Part shown: positions 34,098 through 39,961 of the stretch, piece after piece
Layout of the letters: each line of letters begins with the position of its first letter
Position numbering within the stretch: position 1 is the first letter of the stretch
Origin: Cyanobacteriota bacterium
GTDB taxonomy: Bacteria; Cyanobacteriota; Cyanobacteriia; Cyanobacteriales; Microcoleaceae
Assembly (NCBI GenBank): GCA_025362325.1
Contig: JANYGO010000063.1
Coordinates: 1-39,961 of the forward strand
Length of the DNA: 39,961 nt
Direction: 5' to 3'
Position numbers and translations under genes: made by a program
The notes under the pieces: model-generated
The model's input: the letters and a program-made list of their open reading frames with translations, nothing else
Databases searched by the model: none
What the model was told of the DNA's origin: nothing

Positions 34098-35288
34098 GTG
34101 AAAGCAATAACTCTTCTCGGCTCCACAGGCTCCATCGGCACTCAGACTCTGGATATTGTAGCTCAATACCCGGAACAATTTCGGATTGTCGGGCTAACCG
34201 CCGGACGAAATGTCACGTTGCTGGCCCAGCAAATTCGACAGTTTCGACCGGAAATTGTTGCGATTTGCGACGAAGATAAATTACAGGAATTGCAGGAGGC
34301 GATCGCAGATCTCGACCCTCAACCTATTTTACTTGCTGGCGAGTCAGGCGTTGTCGAAGTTGCCAAATACGGCGATGCAGAAGCCGTCGTCACGGGCATA
34401 GTTGGCTGTGCCGGTTTGCTGCCAACAATTGCCGCCATCAAAGCAGGCAAAGATATCGCCTTAGCCAATAAAGAAACATTAATCGCCGGCGGCCCCGTTG
34501 TCAACCCCTTAATCGAAAAATACGGCGTTAAAATATTGCCGGCAGACTCGGAACATTCCGCAATTTTTCAGTGCCTGCAAGGCTTGCCAGTGGGCGGATT
34601 ACGGCGAATTATTCTCACAGCTTCGGGTGGTTCTTTTCGAGATTTGCCGATCAACAAATTAGCCGGAGTAACAGTCGCCGATGCCTTAAAACATCCGAAT
34701 TGGTCGATGGGGCAAAAAATCACCATTGATTCTGCTACTTTGATGAATAAAGGATTAGAAGTAATTGAGGCTCATTACTTGTTCGGGATGGATTATGACG
34801 ACATTGATATTGTCATCCATCCCCAGAGCATAATTCACTCGTTAATTGAGCTGCAAGATACGTCTGTTTTAGCACAATTGGGCTGGCCGGATATGCGGTT
34901 GCCGCTGCTTTATGCTTTGTCTTGGCCGGAGCGAATTCATACAGATTGGCCGCGGCTAGATTTGGTAAAATCTGGGGATTTGACTTTCCGAGAACCCGAC
35001 CACGAAAAGTATCCTTGTATGCAGTTGGCTTATGCGGCGGGACGTGCGGGCGGCTCGATGCCTGCGGTGCTCAATGCGGCAAACGAACAAGCTGTAGCGC
35101 TATTTTTGGAGGAAAAGATTACCTTTTTGGATATTCCGAAGTTGATTGAGAAGGTGTGCGATAAACATCAAGCTGATAACTGTGAAAGTCCTGCTTTGGA
35201 TGATATTCTGGCGGCGGATCAGTGGGCGCGGCAGGAAGTTTTGGCTGGAAGTGTCGAATTGGGCGATCCTCTTCGAGGGCTTCGCTAA
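34098..35288 (+). CDS. dxr: 1-deoxy-D-xylulose 5-phosphate reductoisomerase
   Basis: It makes 2-C-methyl-D-erythritol 4-phosphate with NADPH, the committed step of the MEP isoprenoid pathway. The 396 residues carry the NADPH-binding [16 protein letters not shown] at the N-terminus, [15 protein letters not shown], the metal and substrate block [26 protein letters not shown], and [32 protein letters not shown]; the acidic metal ligands are present. Translation starts at GTG (34098), the only start giving the full Rossmann motif. The last residues, GDPLRGLR, come from the 28-bp dispersed repeat, which also supplies the stop codon, so the natural C-terminus may have been replaced. Confidence 0.97.
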   Translation: MKAITLLGSTGSIGTQTLDIVAQYPEQFRIVGLTAGRNVTLLAQQIRQFRPEIVAICDEDKLQELQEAIADLDPQPILLAGESGVVEVAKYGDAEAVVTGIVGCAGLLPTIAAIKAGKDIALANKETLIAGGPVVNPLIEKYGVKILPADSEHSAIFQCLQGLPVGGLRRIILTASGGSFRDLPINKLAGVTVADALKHPNWSMGQKITIDSATLMNKGLEVIEAHYLFGMDYDDIDIVIHPQSIIHSLIELQDTSVLAQLGWPDMRLPLLYALSWPERIHTDWPRLDLVKSGDLTFREPDHEKYPCMQLAYAAGRAGGSMPAVLNAANEQAVALFLEEKITFLDIPKLIEKVCDKHQADNCESPALDDILAADQWARQEVLAGSVELGDPLRGLR

Positions 35289-35290
35289 CG
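35263..35290 (+). repeat. 28-bp dispersed repeat at the end of dxr
   Basis: Identical over 28 bases to 9869-9896. Read in this direction it encodes DPLRGLR and then TAA, forming the dxr C-terminus. Confidence 0.92.
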
Positions 35291-35320
35291 CATTCTTTCG
35301 GTTCGCTAATTCTTAGATGC

Positions 35321-35472
35321 AGACGGCGGTTGAAACCGCATCTATACAAACACTCACGCGACGGGAGCGGGTTGAAGAATGGGCGGTGAAAATTACGTTA
35401 TTTTATTCAGTTATTTTCTTTACACCGCCTCCGCGGACTTGGTTTTTGTAAACCTGGTTTCAACCGCCGTCT
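35321..35472. repeat. 152-nt element with 17-bp terminal inverted repeats
   Basis: AGACGGCGGTTGAAACC (35321-35337) and GGTTTCAACCGCCGTCT (35456-35472) are a perfect inverted pair 118 nt apart. Inside them GGGCGGTGAAAA and the ACACCGCC segment form a second, shorter inverted pair. No protein is encoded, so it is a MITE-like or structured-repeat candidate. Confidence 0.7.
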
Positions 35473-35532
35473 TCAATTTTTCTTGAATCCTTGATAAAAT
35501 AGAGGTACGAGTCCCATTCCTGGAAGCAACCG

Positions 35533-36207
35533 ATGCAAACAGAAACCAAACCAACAGTATTTGAGCTAAATCAACTAATTATCCCCCCCGGGAATAAAAT
35601 AAATTTACAAAACGTTAGCTGGGAAATGTACGAAGCTATCCTAGACGAGTTAGGGGAAGGTTACGCACTTCGACTTACTTATTACAAAGAAACACTGGAA
35701 ATTAGGATGCCACTACCAAAACATGAAAAAGCTAAATCATTGATTGGATACTTTGTCAACGTGCTGCTGGAAGAACTTAATATTGATTGTGATGTTTTAG
35801 GTTCCACTACCTTCAAAAGCAAAGAGATGCAAAGCGGCGTAGAACCTGATGATTGTTTCTACATTCAGAATGAAGCTGCTATCAGAGGCAAGGATAGAAT
35901 AGATTTAACAGTAGATCCGCCTCCCGATTTGGCGATCGAGATTGACAACTCTTCACAAACCAGTTTAAGCAGCTATCAAGCTTTGAAAGTGCCGGAACTT
36001 TGGAGATATGACGGGCTAACCCTGAAAATCTATCTGCTTCAAGACGGAAAATATATTGAGTCTGATACCAGCCAAAATTTCCCCGACTTTCCCATTGTTG
36101 ATGTAATTCCTCAATATGTCGATCGCAGCAACACCCAAGGGAGAAGCCCGACAATCAGAGCATTTCGAGCTTGGGTAAAACAGCAGCTACAAATCAAAGA
36201 CTCGTAG
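35533..36207 (+). CDS. Uma2/DUF820 family PD-(D/E)xK nuclease-like protein
   Basis: A 224-residue member of the Uma2 (DUF820) family, which is greatly expanded in cyanobacteria. Family marks are YKETLEIRMPLPKHEKAKSLIGYFVNVLLEEL, SGVEPDDCFYIQNE (the Asp of the nuclease core), PPDLAIEIDNSSQTS (the ExD strand), YQALKVPELWRYDG and the C-terminal AFRAWVKQQL. The fold is restriction-endonuclease-like; the position of the catalytic Lys cannot be assigned with confidence, so activity is uncertain. It is not clearly part of a toxin pair. It lies just after a 152-nt inverted-repeat element. Confidence 0.9.
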   Translation: MQTETKPTVFELNQLIIPPGNKINLQNVSWEMYEAILDELGEGYALRLTYYKETLEIRMPLPKHEKAKSLIGYFVNVLLEELNIDCDVLGSTTFKSKEMQSGVEPDDCFYIQNEAAIRGKDRIDLTVDPPPDLAIEIDNSSQTSLSSYQALKVPELWRYDGLTLKIYLLQDGKYIESDTSQNFPDFPIVDVIPQYVDRSNTQGRSPTIRAFRAWVKQQLQIKDS

Positions 36208-36219
36208 CGGCGGGTTTCA

Positions 36220-36732
36220 CTAATTTTTGACTGGCGCCGCCAAATCAGCCGCACTCATCTTGTCGTACATTTCAAAAGGTTGGTGAATCCAAGGATTGTC
36301 AGCCAAATAATCTACATAATAATCCGGTTTCGCAACAGAACAAGCCTTGTACCAAAGCACAGCAGTCCGAATTTCCTGAATATCCGAATCGTAACGACTA
36401 TTCAGCCAAGCGATACCTTGCTCCAAACTAATTCCCGAATCCACCAAATCGTCAACTAGCAGGATGCGGCTGCCCAAATTATCGCCTACCATTGTCAAAT
36501 TAGGCGCAAACTCGATCGCCCGCCGAACTTTTCCCTCGACCCCACCATAGGACGAGGCCGCTAAAATCGCCAGAGGCTTGTCGAAAATCCGCGACAGAGT
36601 ATCGCCCACCCGCAGCCCTCCCCTCGCCAGACAGACAATGCGATCGAATTTCCAGTGAGATTCATCAATCTTTACAGCCAAATCCTCAATTTTCCGATGG
36701 TACTCAGACCAAGAAATGTAAAGGTCGCTCAT
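36220..36732 (-). CDS. Phosphoribosyltransferase-domain protein
   Basis: A 170-residue type I phosphoribosyltransferase. The PRPP-binding motif is RILLVDDLVDSGISL (about residues 91-105), preceded by FDRIVCLARGGLRVGDTLSRIF. The C-terminal region WIHQPFEM resembles xanthine/hypoxanthine-type enzymes, so purine salvage is likely, but the base cannot be told from the sequence. I start at the ATG at 36732 (MSDLYISWSEYHRKI) because an upstream in-frame start would overlap the divergent pentapeptide gene. It converges with the Uma2 gene, 12 nt apart. Confidence 0.9.
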   Translation of the reverse strand: MSDLYISWSEYHRKIEDLAVKIDESHWKFDRIVCLARGGLRVGDTLSRIFDKPLAILAASSYGGVEGKVRRAIEFAPNLTMVGDNLGSRILLVDDLVDSGISLEQGIAWLNSRYDSDIQEIRTAVLWYKACSVAKPDYYVDYLADNPWIHQPFEMYDKMSAADLAAPVKN

Positions 36733-36786
36733 GCCTAATATTATTGAAATATCAAAGACATTATTCAATATTTTGGGGAAAATGAC

Positions 36787-37536
36787 ATGAATGCAGAGGA
36801 ACTTCTCACGCGGTATGCAGCCGGAGAACGGGTTTTTCACAAAGTAGACTTGGCCGGTGTCAATATGTCAAGGATAAATTTACGCGATATTGACCTGACT
36901 GGGGCTTGTTTAAAAGGGACAAACTCGATCGGCATCACGCTCTACAGAGCCAATCTGTATCAAGCAGATATCCGCCAAGCCAACCTCTCTCAAGCCAACC
37001 TCATGTCGGCTAATTTCGGCGAATGCGAGGCGATGGGAGCGAACTTTAGTGGAGCCATCTTGCGGAGTGCGGTGCTCAGCGGGGCCGATTTAACCGGGGC
37101 GAGTCTCAGGGGTGCAGACATCAGAGATGCCAACCTTCAGCGGGCAATTTTGATGCAAGTTTATGCAGTTAACGCTAACTTGCAAGGTGCCAACTTGACA
37201 GAGGTAAAACTTTGCGGAATCAACCTCAGCAAAGCAAATTTAACCGACGCCAACTTAACACAAGCAGACCTCAGCCATGCTAACTTAACTCAAGCAAATC
37301 TGAGTTGGGCAAATTTGACGGAAGCAAATCTCGAAACAGCGGATTTGAAGGGAGCCGATTTGAGCGGAGTTAACTTAAGCTCTGCAAATCTCCACCGAGC
37401 GGATTTGAGCGGAGTTTCTCTTAAGGGAGCAAATCTCCGGGGAGCAAACTTACATCAAGCAAATTTGCGCGGCACAAATGTGCGGGAGGCGAATCTGAGA
37501 GAGGCGATGATGCCAGACGGCAAAATTTTTGAGTAA
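36787..37536 (+). CDS. Pentapeptide-repeat protein (second)
   Basis: A 249-residue protein of A(D/N)LxX repeats from about residue 20 to 242, predicted to form a right-handed beta-helix of about eleven coils. The N-terminus MNAEELLTRYAAGERVF matches that of the gene at 8285-8929, showing common descent. No other domain or signal peptide is present. It is transcribed divergently from the phosphoribosyltransferase gene with only 54 nt between starts, so the promoters overlap. The function is unknown. Confidence 0.92.
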   Translation: MNAEELLTRYAAGERVFHKVDLAGVNMSRINLRDIDLTGACLKGTNSIGITLYRANLYQADIRQANLSQANLMSANFGECEAMGANFSGAILRSAVLSGADLTGASLRGADIRDANLQRAILMQVYAVNANLQGANLTEVKLCGINLSKANLTDANLTQADLSHANLTQANLSWANLTEANLETADLKGADLSGVNLSSANLHRADLSGVSLKGANLRGANLHQANLRGTNVREANLREAMMPDGKIFE

Positions 37537-37819
37537 ATAAGGAATGAGAATTAAATAACTTACACAAGTTTGTGGGGTGGGCTCTTGTAGCCCGCCCTTT
37601 TTGTACGATGCTCAAAGCCCATCCCACAATAACAATAAAAATTGTAAGTTATTTAATTCGCGATCCTAAGCTGGCAAAACAAAAGTTAAAACCGCAGGGT
37701 GCCGGCTGCGCACCCTACATTTAGCTTAATTCCTGATTTTTTTAAGGGGATTTAATTCTGCCTTTATGTGGGTGACAGTGCATTTAATGAGGAGCGGCAA
37801 ACATTTTGGGGCCTGCCGT
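37537..37819. other. Repeat-filled gap after the pentapeptide gene
   Basis: A 283-nt gap mostly taken up by the palindromic element at 37548-37659. It is followed by a hairpin, AGGGTGC and GCACCCT, at about 37697-37717 (part of a word common in cyanobacterial spacers). No gene is seen. Confidence 0.6.
37548..37659. repeat. 112-nt MITE-like palindromic element
   Basis: The termini are a perfect 17-bp inverted repeat, GAATTAAATAACTTACA (37548-37564) and TGTAAGTTATTTAATTC (37643-37659). An inner arm TGTGGGGTGGGCT pairs with AGCCCATCCCACA, one mismatch, and the core GGGCTCTTGTAGCCC is itself a hairpin. The whole could fold into one long stem. There is no open frame inside and no obvious target-site duplication. 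Confidence 0.75.
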
Positions 37820-38020
37820 TTAATCTACCACTTTCAGCCAGCCTCGGCGAATGGCGTGGAGCAAGCGGTTGATGGCTGTTTGATCTTCTTCGGTAAGACA
37901 GTCATTTAACAGGGCTGTCTTGAGCTGTTGTCGGTGAGTGGGGGTCAGGAGACCGGAGTGATATACCTGAAAGACTAACTCTGCAATAGTAAATTGAGGT
38001 AAAAACGTTTGGGTCATCAT
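37820..38020 (-). CDS. Small conserved hypothetical protein (paralogue B)
   Basis: About 66 residues from the ATG at 38020 (MMTQTFLPQFTIAELVFQVY), ending DQTAINRLLHAIRRGWLKVVD. I reject a longer start at 38098 because the extra 26 residues have no match in paralogue A (127-339). The two share the F/IPxxTIxEL start and the RLLxAxRRGW end, with about 40 percent identity by eye. No domain is recognised and no membrane segment is seen. AAGAAA lies upstream as a weak ribosome-binding site. A third, disrupted copy follows at 38624-38821, so the family was duplicated locally. Confidence 0.72.
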   Translation of the reverse strand: MMTQTFLPQFTIAELVFQVYHSGLLTPTHRQQLKTALLNDCLTEEDQTAINRLLHAIRRGWLKVVD

Positions 38021-38623
38021 GATGTTTTTTCTTGAACTTACTTTTGACAGTATTGACTGATTCTTCCAATATTTATGTGATTCAAATACGCTAATCAATG
38101 TGATCGATTCGGTCGAGATTCGTGATTTGTATCAACCGGATTTGGGGATTGCAGGTTTCCTCGATCGAGAGAGCAACTATAAATACAAACTCCGTCCCGA
38201 TTCCTCGCTTTTGGTAACTCCGATATCTGTAGTCTTTGTTAAGAAAATATGAGAAATAAATTAATATTTGTCTCATAATAAATTACTGACTGACTGCTCG
38301 CTAATGACTGCTAACTGAATCGATCGCCTTAATTAAACCTCAAACTTTTACGGTGTTCAGAAATCCGCTTTTGCCTGCATTTATTTGGTGGCTTAGTAGG
38401 GAATTTTGTCCGTGAATCTACTTAATTAGTGCTAACGGCTGACTACAGGCTACGGACTGCTGACTGCTTTGGATCAAAAATCCCGGCTTCTTCAAGAAAC
38501 CGGGTTCGAGCGTTTCGAGGATCGCAGCAATTTTTTTTTGAGAGGGTTAATGGAGCGAAATACTGGCACAGTTTTAGAGGAGGGAAAGTAGAAATACCGA
38601 TCTCAACTTCTTGTTTGAGGGGA
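38021..38623. other. Gene-poor region with short repeats
   Basis: A 603-nt stretch without an accepted gene. 38285-38315 and 38430-38465 carry GACTGCTAACTG and CTGACTACAGGC-type short repeats. A hairpin, CCCGGCTTCTT and AAGAAACCGGG-like (38482-38504), matches a cyanobacterial spacer word. The frames at 38091-38276, 38429-38719 and 38443-38682 have no recognisable content. Confidence 0.5.
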
Positions 38624-38821
38624 CTAATCGGAAATCCTGACCCATCCGCGGCGGATGGCGTGAAGCAGGCGGTTGACGGCATCTCGGTCGTCTTCGCCCA
38701 GAGCGCTTTCGCAGAGTGACCGCAGTCCGTAGCTTTCAGTGCGAGTCAGATTGCCTGAATGGGTGACTTGATAGAATAGTTCAGCGATCGCGCGATCGGA
38801 TTTTCAAGTCAGAGCTGGCAT
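38624..38821 (-). pseudogene. Third copy of the small hypothetical family, interrupted by TGA
   Basis: Reading from the ATG at 38821 gives MPALT, stop, KSDRAIAELFYQVTHSGNLT, then a continuous frame through GEDDRDAVNRLLHAIRRGW to VRISD and TAG at 38624. The homology to paralogue B is strong throughout (IAELFYQVTHSG matches IAELVFQVYHSG), and the only lesion is the in-frame TGA at codon 6. No alternative ATG, GTG or TTG lies just after the stop codon, so it is probably dead. Confidence 0.75.
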
Positions 38822-39264
38822 GAAATCTCGTTGAACTCAACTACTCTAATATCGAGCATTTGAGAACAGAGTAGGGTGATTGCCGTCGGCTAAGCTGTGT
38901 GCTCTTTCTGAGCTCGACTTGCGATCGAAGTCTGGGAGTATACGTGAGTAACATCACAGAGAACGAGAGATCTCGATCGCATTTGCTGCTTGGCAGGGCG
39001 ATCGCCTCAAAGTTTGACCGCAGGTTGAAAAGTCCTGAGCGCAAGACTTTGAGCGCGCCGCTGCTGCGTGCTTGAGTGCGTGCGACCGGCGACACCGCAG
39101 CATCTGGACTCGGAGACTTGTGAAAGCTTGGGCGATTCCCTACTGGATAGCTACGCTTGACGACACTTGCAGCGGAGGGCCAGAAAGTTGCGATCGGCGA
39201 ACCGCACCCTGAGATACAATAATCATAAATACTTTTATCCCATCTACAGGCAGGCAGGTAAAAA
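38822..39264. other. Gap with no recognised gene
   Basis: A 443-nt stretch with a fairly high density of GATCG words and one HIP1 site (about 38999). Its translations in all frames look random. It may hold the promoter for the small membrane protein, but I cannot place boxes. Confidence 0.45.
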
Positions 39265-39477
39265 ATGATAATTATTGGCTACTTTTCGATTGCCTTAATC
39301 GTTTTTTTTGTTTGGTTCAAACGTTTTTGGAACGATACTGCGACATCTAAAAAAGACTTAATCTCTTGGATAGCCTTAGTAATCGGCCCTCTGGTTTGGC
39401 CTGTTGTTCTGCCCCTATCCCTTTTGCAAATTTCCAGCAGAAAGTCCGTTGTGCAAGCAGCTAAATCCGAGCAATAA
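39265..39477 (+). CDS. Small two-helix membrane protein
   Basis: A 70-residue protein with an N-terminal hydrophobic helix (IIIGYFSIALIVFFVWF, residues 2-18), a short charged loop (KRFWNDTATSKKDL) and a second helix (WIALVIGPLVWPVVLPLSLL, about 35-54), then a basic tail. By the positive-inside rule the loop and tail are both rich in Lys, so topology is unclear. It resembles the many short membrane proteins of cyanobacteria without known function. CAGGCAGG upstream may serve as ribosome-binding site, and the ATG at 39265 is the first in frame. Confidence 0.65.
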   Translation: MIIIGYFSIALIVFFVWFKRFWNDTATSKKDLISWIALVIGPLVWPVVLPLSLLQISSRKSVVQAAKSEQ

Positions 39478-39961
39478 TTCTAATAATTTGTGGAAGTGAC
39501 TGACTCAAACACAGTCGGTTAGCTCGTCATCAATTATCCCCCGTGCCTCGCTCGTCGCAGCGAGCAAATCATCTTGTTTCGTGGCAAAAAGTGCAGGTAG
39601 AAGGTAGAATCAAATAAAAAATCTGGAATCCCAAAACAGTATTTTTTTACCACTGTCAAATTCTGCCTTCTGCTTTTTGACACTTTTATGCTGTCATATC
39701 GTGATTTAACGCTGCCACGCTCTCAAAATTGTCAGACCCTGATTGTCGGAGACCAACCGCAATATTTTTTAAGTCAAAAGTTATTTGTCAGATGAACCCA
39801 TCTCAAACTCAATATCCAATATACAGCACTTCCAGATGTTATGAGGTACAGTAGCAGCAATTAGTAAACCAGTTTTTGAGATGTTTCGGATTCATTAAAT
39901 CCAAAGCCACAGCAATTATGGTGTCAACCATTTTAGTGGTGGTTGGTGAAAACTGTCGCAA
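39478..39961. other. Terminal gene-free stretch
   Basis: This is 484 nt to the window edge. It holds a small inverted pair, GCAGGTAGAAGGTAGAAT and ATTCTGCCTTCTGC (about 39593-39675), related to the AGAAGGT heptamer family, and a GCTCGTCGCAGCGAGC hairpin near 39550. No coding region is recognised; a gene may begin beyond the edge. Confidence 0.45.

Noticed and set aside
35533..36207. Uma2 gene considered as part of a restriction or toxin system
   Set aside because: No partner gene is adjacent; the neighbours are dxr and a convergent phosphoribosyltransferase gene.
36733..36840. Longer start for the phosphoribosyltransferase
   Set aside because: It would overlap the divergent pentapeptide gene, and the family N-terminus fits MSDLYISW.
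38021..38098. Longer start for small paralogue B
   Set aside because: The 26 added residues have no counterpart in paralogue A, while the MMTQTFLPQFTI start aligns with it.
38841..39095. 84-codon minus-strand frame in the right-end gap
   Set aside because: It has no recognisable motif or ribosome-binding site, and the sequence is rich in GATCG words like other noncoding spacers here.

Overview
The window is chromosomal DNA from a filamentous, non-heterocystous-type cyanobacterium (Oscillatoriales, Microcoleus/Oscillatoria-like; this placement is inference). The evidence is the cyanobacterial str gene order rpsL-rpsG-fusA-tuf-rpsJ followed by a LON-domain gene, a ferredoxin:thioredoxin reductase catalytic chain (ftrC), a DUF1997 gene, pentapeptide-repeat proteins, many GCGATCGC (HIP1) octamers and abundant heptameric and palindromic intergenic repeats.

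Layout. 1-6.1 kb: a small hypothetical gene, then the ribosomal/elongation-factor str block. 6.4-10.7 kb: LON-domain protein, a HEAT-like/coiled-coil protein, a pentapeptide-repeat protein, prephenate dehydratase (pheA) and a DUF1997 protein. 10.8-13.9 kb: a minus-strand signalling cluster of three FHA-domain proteins and a PRC-barrel protein. 14.0-16.7 kb: 6-phosphogluconolactonase and a one-pass membrane protein with a low-complexity exterior. 16.9-24.5 kb: a tightly overlapping three-gene plus-strand operon that I read as a pPIWI-RE island: a PD-(D/E)xK nuclease with a LexA-like winged helix and a zinc ribbon, a DinG/XPD-like DEAD helicase, and a divergent prokaryotic PIWI protein. 24.5-27.4 kb: lptF/G-type permease, lptB and lptA, the lipopolysaccharide transport machinery. 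27.7-29.1 kb: a DUF309 protein, ftrC and a possible Cas6-like gene scrap. 29.3-33.9 kb: three tandem DUF2079 polytopic membrane proteins. 34.1-37.5 kb: dxr (MEP isoprenoid pathway), a Uma2 nuclease-like protein, a phosphoribosyltransferase and a second pentapeptide protein. 37.5-40 kb: a repeat-rich, gene-poor end with a MITE-like palindrome, a second copy and a dead third copy of the small gene seen at the left end, and a small two-helix membrane protein.

The main accessory system is the pPIWI-RE operon. All three genes overlap (17 and 11 nt), so they are probably translationally coupled and act as one machine. The family has been proposed on computational grounds to be an RNA-guided restriction system acting at R-loops; nothing in this sequence proves that function. 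It sits between housekeeping genes with no integrase or attachment site visible, and it carries HIP1 sites like its surroundings, so it is either long resident or transferred between cyanobacteria.

A second theme is repeat invasion of genes. One 28-bp element occurs identically inside the start of pheA and at the end of dxr, and a 49-bp version lies inside a DUF2079 gene. The pheA and DUF2079 copies are read in the same frame and give SLAKP...KRIA. A heptameric AGAAGGA repeat found between lptB and lptA also forms part of a cytoplasmic-looking loop of a DUF2079 protein.
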